A stretch of 64,000 nt of DNA, taken from positions 248,001-312,000 of the forward strand of contig JADKJE010000001.1 in assembly GCA_016722515.1 (NCBI GenBank), read 5' to 3'. Numbering within the stretch: position 1 is the stretch's first letter; every line of letters begins with the position of its first letter. Positions 46,603 to 56,614 of this stretch are shown here, piece after piece. The translations under genes were made by a program, and so were the position numbers. Below the pieces are notes generated by a model. That model did no database searches and was not told the DNA's origin. It was given only the letters and a program-made list of their open reading frames with translations. This DNA comes from Alphaproteobacteria bacterium (GTDB taxonomy: Bacteria; Pseudomonadota; Alphaproteobacteria; Rickettsiales; JADKJE01).

Positions 46603-47073
46603 TTAAACCAATAAATCCCGCAACATAGCCATCAACGGCACATTAGCCTCAGGCATGGGGTACTGGTTATAGAGTTGTGGTTTTACCCAGACGAGATTCT
46701 GCCCCTCTTTAGGAACGGGTATTCCTTGCCATCGTCGGCAAAGGTAAAGCAAAATCAGAAAAGGGGTCGTACCATAAATATGGGTCGTAAACGTAAACGG
46801 CGACAAGCAGCTTGCACTGGTATCCACATCAAGCTCTTCTTTCAATTCACGGATAATACAGGCTTCGGGCGTTTCACCAGGTTCCAGCTTGCCCCCGGCA
46901 AATTCCCATAAGCCAGCCATCTGTTTTCCTTCAGGCCGTTGAGCTAAAAGAACTCGGTTATCCTTATCTAACAGCGCAATAGCTACTACACATACACCAG
47001 GCAAGATCGCTGTCTTATCGGTATCGATGACTGCACCAGGTTGCCTTTCCGGGCAAAAAACATCAAATGCCAT
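46603..47073 (-). CDS. mutT: MutT-type Nudix hydrolase
   Basis: The Nudix box reads GGKLEPGETPEACIIRELKEEL (positions about 66–87, written here in part: GX5E…REL…EEL) and fits 8-oxo-dGTP diphosphatases that prevent A:T to C:G transversions. The 156-residue form starts at the ATG at 47073, with GGAG eight bases upstream, five bases after the argJ stop. A longer frame would overlap argJ. Close coupling of argJ and mutT is a recurrent alphaproteobacterial arrangement. Confidence 0.9.
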   Translation of the reverse strand: MAFDVFCPERQPGAVIDTDKTAILPGVCVVAIALLDKDNRVLLAQRPEGKQMAGLWEFAGGKLEPGETPEACIIRELKEELDVDTSASCLSPFTFTTHIYGTTPFLILLYLCRRWQGIPVPKEGQNLVWVKPQLYNQYPMPEANVPLMAMLRDLLV

Positions 47074-47077
47074 CTCT

Positions 47078-48310
47078 TTAACTCCGATAATCTGCATTGA
47101 TACGAATATAGCACTCTGTTAGATCACAGGTCCATACCGTGGCGTTACCGTTACCTAATCCTAAATCAATCTGGATGGTAATATCATTTCTTTTCATCAA
47201 CGGCACCACATCAGCTTCTCGATAGTCAGGATTTAATTGGCCATTCCTTGCCATCCAGATACCACCAACACCAATTGACAGAGACCGTTGATCAATATGC
47301 GCGCTGGCTTTACCTACGGCTGCGGCGATCCGTCCCCAATTCGCATCTTCACCGGCAATAGCGGTTTTCACCAAAGGAGAATTGGCAACTGACTTGCCAA
47401 TTATTTTGGCTTCCCTATGATTTTCAGCACCAGTCACCTCAATTGTTATAAACTTGGTAGCACCTTCTCCATCTTTCACGACCAGTTGGGCAAGCTCAAT
47501 ACAGACTTCACGCAGCGCCACTTTAAAATCATTTAGTAAAACATCCTGTGTTGAAGATGGTTGTTTATTTCCAGCACTGCCCGTAGCAAAGAGCATGATG
47601 GTATCACTGGTAGAGGTATCGCTGTCCACGGTAATGGCATTAAACGACACATCGACATATTCATTCAATAATTCCTGTAGAATATGAGCTGGAATAGCAG
47701 CATCGGTGGCGATATAACCCAGCATGGTCGCCATATTGGGTTCCACCATGCCCGATCCTTTGATAATACCATTAATCACCACCTTCTTGCCGTCAATGAC
47801 CGCACTACGCGTTGACCATTTAGCAAATGTGTCGGTTGTATTGATGGCATACGTTGCCTGTTCCCAGGCATCTTCCTTTAAATGTAAACGAATAGAAGAA
47901 AGTGTCTTTAGAATTTTATCATCAGGCAGAGGGACACCAATAATACCGGTTGCAGAAAACTGCACATGCCGCTGTGAACATTCTAAATCCGCAGCTACTT
48001 TATGCGTGATGGCATGAACCGAACGCATACCCGCTTCGCCATTAAATACATTAGAAATTCCTGCTACCACTACATGAGCTCTGACTTCCTTTTCAGGAAG
48101 GATTTCACGCCCCCACAACACACATGCACTTGCGGTATGCGATAATGTAAACACACCCGCAGATTGTGTGCCCGGAATAAATTCCATATAAAGTAAATCA
48201 TCACGACCTTTATAACGCATACCCGTGTTTGACATCGCTATCAACACCCCAGGAACGACTGGAAGTTTTGGCATTGTGGTTGGCTTTAAAGGCGAAACAG
48301 GATGAGACAT
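47078..48310 (-). CDS. argJ: Glutamate N-acetyltransferase / ornithine acetyltransferase
   Basis: ArgJ recycles the acetyl group between acetylornithine and glutamate in arginine synthesis. It is made as a precursor that cleaves itself before the conserved threonine in the KGSGMVEPNMATMLG context (near residue 190 of 410). Other conserved parts are NAITVDSDTSTSD and the DANWGRIAAAVGK block. The ATG at 48310 is chosen; a TTG five codons upstream is an alternative. It begins 21 bases after glpX and is followed directly by mutT. Confidence 0.95.
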   Translation of the reverse strand: MSHPVSPLKPTTMPKLPVVPGVLIAMSNTGMRYKGRDDLLYMEFIPGTQSAGVFTLSHTASACVLWGREILPEKEVRAHVVVAGISNVFNGEAGMRSVHAITHKVAADLECSQRHVQFSATGIIGVPLPDDKILKTLSSIRLHLKEDAWEQATYAINTTDTFAKWSTRSAVIDGKKVVINGIIKGSGMVEPNMATMLGYIATDAAIPAHILQELLNEYVDVSFNAITVDSDTSTSDTIMLFATGSAGNKQPSSTQDVLLNDFKVALREVCIELAQLVVKDGEGATKFITIEVTGAENHREAKIIGKSVANSPLVKTAIAGEDANWGRIAAAVGKASAHIDQRSLSIGVGGIWMARNGQLNPDYREADVVPLMKRNDITIQIDLGLGNGNATVWTCDLTECYIRINADYRS

Positions 48311-48331
48311 AGTAAAATCACTCAATTAAAA

Positions 48332-49357
48332 TTATTCGTTACCAGGATCCCATCCACCTTTTTGGGTGAAATTATGCAGGGTTTCCACAAATCGGACAGT
48401 ACCTGTTTTAGAGCGCATAACCATCGAATGGGTAAATGCACCTCCTTTATAGCGTTTAACGCCTTTGAGCATCGATCCATTGGTAACACCGGTTGCGGCA
48501 AACATCACATCCCCTTTGGCCATTTCGTTGACGCTATAGGTGCGGTTAAAATCGGTAATGCCCATGCGTTTAGCACGTTCTTTCTGTTCTTTTTCTTTAA
48601 ACAATAAACGTCCACACATCTGTCCACCGATACAACGCAGTGCCGCAGCCGCTAATACCCCTTCAGGTGCCCCACCAATCCCCATGTAAACATCAACACC
48701 TGTTTCTGGGGTGGCGGTTGCAATAACTCCTGCAACATCACCATCGCCAATCAAATGAATTCTAGCACCGGCCTTACGTACGCGCGAAATGAGATCCTGA
48801 TGACGCTCACGCTCCAAAATAACCACCGTTAAATCGGATACTTTGCACGATTTTGCTTTGGCAATATTTTTAAGATTCTGTTCTGGTGTTTTATCCAAAT
48901 CGATAATGCCATCTGGCAATCCACCACCTACAGCAATTTTATCCATGTAGACATCGGGAGCATGAAGAAAATTCCCCCCTTCAGCCATCGCAATAACTGC
49001 TAACGAATTGGGGCCACCCGTTGCACAAATAGTGGTTCCTTCTAACGGATCTAGGGCGATATCAATATGTGGGCCATTACCTGTACCTACTTTTTCGCCG
49101 ATATACAGCATGGGCGCCTTATCGCGTTCGCCTTCACCAATCACGACTGTACCATCCATATCCATAATATTGAGTGCACGACGCATCGCATTCACCGCAG
49201 CCTGATCGGCAGCCTTCTCATCACCTAAGCCAATCCATGTGGATGATGCAAGCGCAGCAGCCTCAGTAACGCGTACGGCTTCGAGCGCAAAATTGCGGTC
49301 AAGCGTTAATAGCTCATGTGTTTCCGTTTTAATTTTAGTATTCTTTTTGGTTGGCAT
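48332..49357 (-). CDS. glpX: Fructose-1,6-bisphosphatase class II
   Basis: GlpX-type FBPase serves gluconeogenesis. The 341-residue protein shows IGEGERDKAPMLYIGE, the metal and substrate block DPLEGTTICATGG (about 102–114), SLAVIAMAEGG and GIGGAPEGVLAAAALR. It follows hom by 81 bp and precedes argJ by about 20, suggesting a transcript aminotransferase–hom–glpX–argJ–mutT. Confidence 0.96.
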   Translation of the reverse strand: MPTKKNTKIKTETHELLTLDRNFALEAVRVTEAAALASSTWIGLGDEKAADQAAVNAMRRALNIMDMDGTVVIGEGERDKAPMLYIGEKVGTGNGPHIDIALDPLEGTTICATGGPNSLAVIAMAEGGNFLHAPDVYMDKIAVGGGLPDGIIDLDKTPEQNLKNIAKAKSCKVSDLTVVILERERHQDLISRVRKAGARIHLIGDGDVAGVIATATPETGVDVYMGIGGAPEGVLAAAALRCIGGQMCGRLLFKEKEQKERAKRMGITDFNRTYSVNEMAKGDVMFAATGVTNGSMLKGVKRYKGGAFTHSMVMRSKTGTVRFVETLHNFTQKGGWDPGNE

Positions 49358-49438
49358 AAAACCCCATTAACAATTAAGAAAATTCCGCCCATTATACCAT
49401 GGCAGCAGAATCTTTAAAATCATATTTAACCATCTTAT

Positions 49439-50728
49439 TTAAACAGCTGCAATGCGAATCATCACCGGTTCAGAAATAACTGAGGAGAGCGACTTAATTG
49501 CAGCGAGGGCTTCTTTTAAATTATTCTCGGTGGTTCGATGCGTTGAAAGCATAACCTTCACCGCATGTGGATCCTGGTGTGCTTTCTGGCTGAAAGAATC
49601 AATAGAGATATTAAACTGGCTCAAAATACGCGTTACATCAGCAACGACACCCTTGCTATCCTGCACCCTTAATCTCACATAAAAAGAACCTTCGTAATCA
49701 TCCTGGCTTAAATGTTTAGGATCATGCAACTGGCTAAGCGCCATACCAAACGGATAGGTTCTGCGTAAGGAGGCAATGTCAACAATATCTGCTACTACAG
49801 CTGATGCAGTGGGCCCCTCACCTGCACCACGTCCCTGGATCATCATTTTACCCACAGGATCGCCTTCCACTTCAACGGCATTAAACACACCATCAACTTT
49901 GGCGATTGGGTGTGCCAATGAAACCAGACAAGGGTAAACACTTTGTCGCAACGATGAACCATCATACTGGCAAATACCTAGTAATTTGATTTTCATACCA
50001 AGCTCTTCCGCGTAACGTATGTCATCACTATTAATATGGCGGATACCTTCAATATACACCTCGTCAAAGGCAATCTTTGTACCAAATGCCAGCGAAGCCA
50101 GAATGGCTAATTTATGAGCGGCATCGATACCATCGACATCAAAACTTGGATCAGCCTCGGCATAACCTAAATCCTGCGCTTCTTTAAGAACAACTTCAAA
50201 ATCTTTACCAGTTTGCTGCATCGTGGTGAGAATATAATTGCCAGTACCATTTAAAATACCTGCCACGCGTGAAAATCGATTGGCAGCTAGACCTTCCTTT
50301 AACATCTTCAGGATAGGGATACCACCCGCTACCGCAGCTTCAAACGCCAATACTTTTCTTTGTGATTCCGCTAACGTCGCTAATTCAATCCCATGATGGG
50401 CAATCAGTGCTTTGTTGGCAGTGACGACATGCTTTCCCTGCTTAAGCGCCAGTTCGCATACCTCTTTGGCAATTCCTTCCGAGCCGCCAATAACTTCTAC
50501 GACAATATCAACTTCGGGATCTTTGGCTAAATCGCGGGCATCTTCATACCAACGAATGCCGTCCATATCAAAACCGCGGGAGACTTGCCTGCGCGCAGAA
50601 ACAGCAACCACTTTAATAGCAGTACCTGTACGCGCCTCAACAACATCGGCATTAGCAACCAATAACTTGGCAACACCACTGCCTACCGTACCTAATCCAG
50701 CAATTCCTACTTTAACGATCGATTTCAC
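49439..50728 (-). CDS. hom: Homoserine dehydrogenase
   Basis: Hom reduces aspartate semialdehyde to homoserine on the route to threonine and methionine. The NAD(P) motif GLGTVGSGVAKLL is at about residues 10–22. The catalytic domain contains GILNGTGNYILT, and the EAQDLGYAEADPSFDVDGIDA segment (about 160–180) is diagnostic. A C-terminal ACT domain (about 350–429) suggests allosteric feedback by an amino acid. The start overlaps the upstream aminotransferase by four bases. Confidence 0.97.
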   Translation of the reverse strand: MKSIVKVGIAGLGTVGSGVAKLLVANADVVEARTGTAIKVVAVSARRQVSRGFDMDGIRWYEDARDLAKDPEVDIVVEVIGGSEGIAKEVCELALKQGKHVVTANKALIAHHGIELATLAESQRKVLAFEAAVAGGIPILKMLKEGLAANRFSRVAGILNGTGNYILTTMQQTGKDFEVVLKEAQDLGYAEADPSFDVDGIDAAHKLAILASLAFGTKIAFDEVYIEGIRHINSDDIRYAEELGMKIKLLGICQYDGSSLRQSVYPCLVSLAHPIAKVDGVFNAVEVEGDPVGKMMIQGRGAGEGPTASAVVADIVDIASLRRTYPFGMALSQLHDPKHLSQDDYEGSFYVRLRVQDSKGVVADVTRILSQFNISIDSFSQKAHQDPHAVKVMLSTHRTTENNLKEALAAIKSLSSVISEPVMIRIAAV

Positions 50729-51948
50729 TCTACGCTCTCCTTGCTGTCTGTATTGTCGGTGGTTTGAACGCCGTGCTTTCTCATAAATTGTTTAATATTA
50801 CGCATTGCTTGACGCATCCGATGCTTATTTTCAACCATCCCAATTCGCAAATATCCCTCGCCTTCCTTTCCAAAACCCGTTCCAGGAGCAACAGCAACAT
50901 TGGCTTCCTCTAGCATTAATTTAGAAAATTCCAATGCTCCCATGTGATTGAATTCCTTAGGAATGGGTGTCCAGGTAAACATAGTCGATTTAGTTGGTTC
51001 AATATTCCATCCAGCCTCATTGAGTCCTTTAACCAGGATATCACTGCGCGATTTATAAATTTGCCGATATTCCTCAATGCAATCCTGAGGACCATTAATA
51101 GCCGTAGTCGCTGCTACCTGCACTGGCGTAAACGAACCATAATCAAGATACGACTTAATCCGTCCCAGTGCGTAAATGAGATTTTTATTACCCGCGGCAA
51201 ACCCTACCCGCCAACCAGCCATAGAATAGGTTTTACTTAAACTGGTAAACTCAACCGTGATATCTTTAGCACCTTTTACCTGCAACACCGAAGGCGGCGG
51301 ATTACCATCAAAATAAATTTCACAATAGGCTAGATCCGATAGAATATAAATCTCATGATAGCGGCAAAAATCAACAATCTCTTCATAGAAATCAAGGGTT
51401 ACCGTTTCCGTTGTTGGATTACACGGATAATTCAAAATCAATACCTTCGGGCGGGGAGACGTATTAGCAACCGCATCACTGATTTGATCAATTAATTTTT
51501 GGCCCGTAAAACGCGGCAAATAACAAATCGAACCACCGGCAATGACAAATCCATACGGATGGATTGGATAACTAGGGCTTGGCACCATGATAACATCACC
51601 AGGGCGCGTGATGGCTGTTGCCAGGTTGGCAAGTCCTTCCTTCGATCCCATGGTAGTAATAATCTCGGTTTCAGGATCAAGATCAACATTAAAACGCCGT
51701 TTATAGTAAGCGCATTGAGCCTTACGCAATCCAGGAATACCGCGAGATAAAGAATAGCCATGAACATCGGGGTTTTTAGCCGTTTCAATCAGCTTCTGGA
51801 TCACGTGCGGAGGCGGAGGCGAATCAGGATTACCCATCCCCAGATCAATAATGTCTCTTCCTTCCGCTCGCGCTTTAGCCTTCATGCGGTTAACTTCGGC
51901 TAAAACATAAGGGGGCAGCAGCCCAACGCGGTAAAAATCGGTTTCCAT
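50725..51948 (-). CDS. Class I/II PLP aminotransferase (AlaC / LL-DAP aminotransferase type)
   Basis: The 407-residue fold-type I enzyme has DLGMGNPDSPPPP near the N-terminus, the NYPCNPTTE motif (about 170–178), SDLAYCEIYFD and the PLP lysine in SLSKTYSMAGWRVGF (about 225–240). This subgroup is annotated as alanine/glutamate–pyruvate transaminase (AlaC) or as LL-diaminopimelate aminotransferase; sequence alone does not decide. A four-base overlap couples its stop to the hom start, so coordinated synthesis with hom is likely. Confidence 0.92.
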   Translation of the reverse strand: METDFYRVGLLPPYVLAEVNRMKAKARAEGRDIIDLGMGNPDSPPPPHVIQKLIETAKNPDVHGYSLSRGIPGLRKAQCAYYKRRFNVDLDPETEIITTMGSKEGLANLATAITRPGDVIMVPSPSYPIHPYGFVIAGGSICYLPRFTGQKLIDQISDAVANTSPRPKVLILNYPCNPTTETVTLDFYEEIVDFCRYHEIYILSDLAYCEIYFDGNPPPSVLQVKGAKDITVEFTSLSKTYSMAGWRVGFAAGNKNLIYALGRIKSYLDYGSFTPVQVAATTAINGPQDCIEEYRQIYKSRSDILVKGLNEAGWNIEPTKSTMFTWTPIPKEFNHMGALEFSKLMLEEANVAVAPGTGFGKEGEGYLRIGMVENKHRMRQAMRNIKQFMRKHGVQTTDNTDSKESVE

Positions 51949-51988
51949 AAGAGACCTATCTGAAGGTTAAAAAAACATTAGTGGGTAA

Positions 51989-54721
51989 TTAGTTTCCTGA
52001 GATTGACGTTCCATAACGGCTTGGCTGATAATACGTTTCGTTATTACCATAACGCGAAGGCGCAAATCCTTGTGAAGCCGGAGCCTGCTGTCCATTATAC
52101 TGCATCATCGGTTGGGCAGCAGGATAATTGTTAGGCTGACCACCTGAATTGGTATAGGAAGACTGCCCCTGAACATTCTGACCGTAAGGATAATTGACCG
52201 GAGGAGCACTGGGCTCAAGCTGTGAAACAGAAGGTGCGTTTGCTCTTGCCTGAGCCTGCGGCGAAGAAGCCAATGGTTCCATATTTGTTTTGGCCTGCGC
52301 TTGAATCACTTGCGGTTGTTGACGAACCTGCGGCTGAGGCTGATACTGCATTTGGAACTGCGAACCAGATTGAGCCTGTTTTGACTGTTGCGGTTGTTGT
52401 GGCTGTTGAATTTGCTGAGCCTGAGCCTGTTGTGGCTGAGCCTGCTTACCATCCATTTCCTGGCTGTATTTAGCCAAGGCTTCCGCTAGATTTTGTTCCT
52501 GCTGAGGGGTTACCAGATAACTGGCCGAAGGAACATAAGGAACGGGTTGTTGTGGGGCATTAACCGCACTCGGTTGCCAAGGTTGCGCTCCCTGAGCCTG
52601 TATTTGCTGCAGAGGTTGCTGAATTTGCGCTTGCGGCTGTTGATTTGAAGGTTGTTGTACCTGCGCCTGGTACTGTGACTGATACTGCACCGGAGCCTGA
52701 GTTTGCTTTGCAGAAGCCTGTTGCGGCTGCGCTTGAGGTTGAGACTTGGCCTGAGATGCACTGGCAACGGCTGGCTTAACATTACCATCAACCATTTGCG
52801 AAAGTGAAGGTTCCCGTCCTGGCAATGGATAATTTTCAGGCGGGGCCATCGGTTCAAGGCTACGCATTAAACCGGTGTAAGGCTGAGAATTAGAATGGTT
52901 TGGAAACTGAGCGGAAGGATCTGCTTGATAATTAGGCGAATACGCCGAACCTCCGGAACCCTGATTGGATTGATTGAATTGTTGAGAGGTTGATTTTCCA
53001 GATTGATTAGCTGGAGCTTGCAACGGTTGAGACGGTTGTTGCTGCGCAGGATAATACCCCTGTTGCAACAATTGCTGTTGCTGCATCGCATTTTGCCTGT
53101 CTTGTTCCAATTCCTTCGCCATCATATTAACCTGGCCTAACTGCGGACTACCAAAATTAGGTTTAGGAGGAACAGAATTTAACGTCGGGTAGCCACCTGA
53201 AAGTAACGGAGTATAGGGTTCTGGACCAGTAGGTTCAGCATACGAACCGGTTCCTGATGGATAAGTAGAAGGAGCCATCATCCCCTGCGGTGCCAATGGT
53301 TGTCCCATAGGATCACCCATCGGTGGTTGTTGAAACATGCCACCTTGTGCACTGTACGGAGACATCATCCCAGCACCTTGCCCACCCGATTGCAAACCAG
53401 ATGAATCTGCAGACCAAGGTGCATTAGCATTAGTGGCACCATAGCCCGGCATTGGCGGCATCGGTGGTTTTTGTTGTGAACCTGGCATCGCCGAAGCCCC
53501 TGAGTCATGACTGCCCCACGGCCATACTTTATTCCATGTTTTACCTACCCACGATTGCTCAGGCTCTTTAGCGGCTGAACGCGATACAGCATTTTTACCG
53601 TAGCTAGGCCCAGAAGTATTACCATAATCAGCCCCAGAAGAAGACGCTGACATTGGAGAAGCAGGATACGCCATGTTGTCAGGTTGGATACCTGAATTGC
53701 TCAAAGAAGCTCCACCCATACTACCAGTACCGGCACCATAAGGATTGAAATCATTCGACATTTGCCCCATCGCGGCAGGATTTCCCTGTCCTGTTGGACT
53801 CATCCCAGGAGCTGCACCAAATGGAGATTGAGCATCCATTGGATATCCTGTCGATCCGGAAAACGGAGGAGCTGAATTCATCATTGATTGCGAACCACCA
53901 TTATACCCCCCATCTGCAGGTGGGAACATACTCGATGTCCCAGCAGAAGAAGCCCCTGCTGCCCCCATCGACGGCATAAGCGGAATAGGAGCATTATCTG
54001 ATTTACCTGAATTGATACTACTGGAACCTCCAGGTACACCTTCAAGTGGATAAGTTCCACCAGCTCCATATGGTGAAGCAAAGGCTGATGAACCGTTCAT
54101 ATCCGTATTATTACCATTACTAGGAAAAGGTGATTGGCTTGGCGAGGAAGGATAAGCCCCAGTACCAGATCCCTGAAGACCAGGATTAGCATAATTAGGC
54201 GCTGGATAAGAAGATTGCCCTATAGTATCGTAAGGACTACTACCTGAAGGAAAAGCAGATGAACCAACACCCATCCCATCCATACCGCCCATGTTGCTAT
54301 CCGTTAGGCCTTTTGGCTTCGTGTTAAAGGGTGATCCCCCACCCATTGCTGAACCTGGCATGGCCGGAGAAGCAAAACTAGAGGGGATACCTGCTGGCTG
54401 CATACCAAGTGGAGCCGCCGAATTAACAGAACTATTAGCCGACGGAACCACTCCAAAATACGGAATGGGACCTTTAAATTGTGACGTTGGCTTAGCACGG
54501 CCTGCTTGTGGATTTAATTGTGGCACCCTGCGATCTGCAACATCAACATTTTGCACTGCTTTGGGCTTCTCATTTGATTTGATTGGCGACTGAAACGTAT
54601 AGCTGTGCACACCACAAGATAGAACGGACAAGGAAACCATTCCTAAGGCGGTTGATTGCAGGAAATTTTTTGCCAATCTTCTTGCTAAAGGGGAGGACAC
54701 ATTTAAACGAATATGACGCAT
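51989..54721 (-). CDS. Very large Gln/Gly/Pro/Ser-rich lipoprotein
   Basis: The 910-residue product starts with a long basic leader and hydrophobic segment ending in a lipobox (VLSCG, Cys near residue 36). The first half is dominated by Gly, Ser, Met, Pro and Asn; the second half (about 540–860) by Gln, Ala and Pro with many Gln-Pro and Gln-Ala pairs. Cysteine is absent after the lipobox. No folded domain is visible, so it should be largely disordered and anchored to a membrane, projecting into the periplasm or from the surface. Function unknown. It follows on the opposite strand to the ABC ATPase and lies 40 bp upstream of the aminotransferase. Confidence 0.8.
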   Translation of the reverse strand: MRHIRLNVSSPLARRLAKNFLQSTALGMVSLSVLSCGVHSYTFQSPIKSNEKPKAVQNVDVADRRVPQLNPQAGRAKPTSQFKGPIPYFGVVPSANSSVNSAAPLGMQPAGIPSSFASPAMPGSAMGGGSPFNTKPKGLTDSNMGGMDGMGVGSSAFPSGSSPYDTIGQSSYPAPNYANPGLQGSGTGAYPSSPSQSPFPSNGNNTDMNGSSAFASPYGAGGTYPLEGVPGGSSSINSGKSDNAPIPLMPSMGAAGASSAGTSSMFPPADGGYNGGSQSMMNSAPPFSGSTGYPMDAQSPFGAAPGMSPTGQGNPAAMGQMSNDFNPYGAGTGSMGGASLSNSGIQPDNMAYPASPMSASSSGADYGNTSGPSYGKNAVSRSAAKEPEQSWVGKTWNKVWPWGSHDSGASAMPGSQQKPPMPPMPGYGATNANAPWSADSSGLQSGGQGAGMMSPYSAQGGMFQQPPMGDPMGQPLAPQGMMAPSTYPSGTGSYAEPTGPEPYTPLLSGGYPTLNSVPPKPNFGSPQLGQVNMMAKELEQDRQNAMQQQQLLQQGYYPAQQQPSQPLQAPANQSGKSTSQQFNQSNQGSGGSAYSPNYQADPSAQFPNHSNSQPYTGLMRSLEPMAPPENYPLPGREPSLSQMVDGNVKPAVASASQAKSQPQAQPQQASAKQTQAPVQYQSQYQAQVQQPSNQQPQAQIQQPLQQIQAQGAQPWQPSAVNAPQQPVPYVPSASYLVTPQQEQNLAEALAKYSQEMDGKQAQPQQAQAQQIQQPQQPQQSKQAQSGSQFQMQYQPQPQVRQQPQVIQAQAKTNMEPLASSPQAQARANAPSVSQLEPSAPPVNYPYGQNVQGQSSYTNSGGQPNNYPAAQPMMQYNGQQAPASQGFAPSRYGNNETYYQPSRYGTSISGN

Positions 54722-54899
54722 AACTAACAGTACCTTAAATAACGACTACATAACCAGGTTTCCCCCATGTTATATGAAGAGGTCCAGCATGGCAATCAAA
54801 ATATACTTAGGATTTCCACGTGAAATTTCATTGATTTCACTTAACATCTTGAAGTTTCCTTTTTGTAGAAGTACATTGACGAACATTGGGAGATTACAT

Positions 54900-56501
54900 A
54901 TGGAAATGTTAGCCGTTAAAGACTTATCTATTGCTTTTAAGACCAGTAGCGGTATTGCCAAAACCGTAGTTGGCAGTGCTTCTTTTACTCTAAAACGCGG
55001 AGAAACCTTGGGAATTGTAGGCGAAAGCGGTTCAGGTAAATCATTGACTGCCCTCTCGATTATGCAACTACTTCCCTATCCGAAAGCCTTTCATCCACAA
55101 GGTTCTATCGTATTTAATAACCAGGAACTATTAGACGCCAAACCATCTCTGCTCAGGCGCATTCGCAGCAAAAATATCAGCATGATCTTCCAAGAGCCCA
55201 TGACAGCTCTCAATCCGCTGCACACGATTGGTCAGCAAATAGGCGAAGTGCTCTCCACCCATGAAGGGCTAATGGGCAAAGCCCTGGATTCTCGAATTAA
55301 AGATTTGCTATCGATGGTTGGAATGCAATCCTTCCATAATCGCCTCGGAGATTTTCCTCACCAATGTTCAGGTGGCCAGCGGCAACGCGTGGTTATCGCC
55401 ATGGCGATTGCCTGCAATCCCCAATTATTAATTGCTGATGAACCCACCACGGCACTGGATGTCCATCTACGCAATCAAATACTTGAACTTCTCAAAAAAC
55501 TCCAAAAAGAATTAAACATGGGAATGTTATTTATTTCCCATGATTTACAAATAGTCAAACATGTCTGCGACCGGGTTTTGGTGATGCAGGGCGGAAAAAT
55601 TGTTGAAGAAGGCGCTGTAACTCACGTATTAGCCCATCCTGACCATCCGTATACACGCTCATTACTTGATTCCCAACTAACCATGGATGCGCCTGTTGTT
55701 GACGATACGGGGCAGGTTGGCCTTAGCGTTAAAAATCTGAGCGTGCGATTTCCTGGCAGAAGCAATTTCTTTGGCCGGACCATCGACTACCATACGATTC
55801 TTAATTCTATTCACTTAAGCGTTGATCGTGGCACATCACTTGGTATTGTTGGCGAAAGCGGCTCCGGTAAAACGACTCTCGCTCTGGCGGTTCTTCGTTT
55901 AATTTCATCTACTGGAGAAATAGAACTTCCTCCCTATGCACTACATTTACTGAATGAAAGAAAAATGAGGCCACTGCGCCAAAAGATTCAATTTGTATTC
56001 CAGGATCCATTTAGCAGTCTTAATCCGCGATTATCCGTAGGTGAAATTATCGCCGAAGGCATTCAAGCTCACCACAAACAAATAGATCTACAGCAACTTA
56101 ATCAAACGATTATCAACGCATTAAATCAAGTTGAATTAGATGCAAGTTTTAAAGAACGTTATCCTCATGAATTATCCGGTGGGCAACGTCAACGTATTGC
56201 CATCGCCAGAGCACTTGCATTAAAACCGGAAGTGGTCATCTTAGATGAACCAACTTCAGCACTCGATGTCTCAACGCAAAAAAGAATTATTATTCTTTTA
56301 AGAAAACTTCAAATTGAACAAAGCTTAACTTTTATTTTTATTAGTCATGATTTAAGAGTTATAAAAGCACTTTGCCATCATGTCCTTGTAATGAAGGAAG
56401 GAAAAACGATCGAATATGGCGAAACAAAAAACATACTGCAGCAACCCCAAGCCCAATATACAAAGGAGTTAGTGGCAGCCTGTTTTGACAATGAACCATG
56501 A
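54900..56501 (+). CDS. Double ABC ATPase of an oligopeptide/microcin-type importer (YejF-like)
   Basis: The ATG at 54900 has GGGAG seven bases upstream; an upstream in-frame start would add 42 unrelated residues. The 533-residue protein is a fusion of two ATPase domains. Each has a Walker A (GESGSGKS, GESGSGKT), a signature (CSGGQRQR, LSGGQRQR) and Walker B (LLIADEPTTALD, VVILDEPTSALD). This is the DppD–DppF/YejF class that powers peptide import with two permeases and a binding protein. Those partners are not beside it here. Substrate is unknown. Confidence 0.92.
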   Translation: MEMLAVKDLSIAFKTSSGIAKTVVGSASFTLKRGETLGIVGESGSGKSLTALSIMQLLPYPKAFHPQGSIVFNNQELLDAKPSLLRRIRSKNISMIFQEPMTALNPLHTIGQQIGEVLSTHEGLMGKALDSRIKDLLSMVGMQSFHNRLGDFPHQCSGGQRQRVVIAMAIACNPQLLIADEPTTALDVHLRNQILELLKKLQKELNMGMLFISHDLQIVKHVCDRVLVMQGGKIVEEGAVTHVLAHPDHPYTRSLLDSQLTMDAPVVDDTGQVGLSVKNLSVRFPGRSNFFGRTIDYHTILNSIHLSVDRGTSLGIVGESGSGKTTLALAVLRLISSTGEIELPPYALHLLNERKMRPLRQKIQFVFQDPFSSLNPRLSVGEIIAEGIQAHHKQIDLQQLNQTIINALNQVELDASFKERYPHELSGGQRQRIAIARALALKPEVVILDEPTSALDVSTQKRIIILLRKLQIEQSLTFIFISHDLRVIKALCHHVLVMKEGKTIEYGETKNILQQPQAQYTKELVAACFDNEP

Positions 56502-56614
56502 ATAATTAACTAGAAAAGGAAAATGCCAGGCCTCAGAAAAAGCTACTTCAAATTCCTTTATTTTATCAGGTAATACATCTAATATCGCAAATTCCAGGAT
56601 CATACCCTTCCAAT

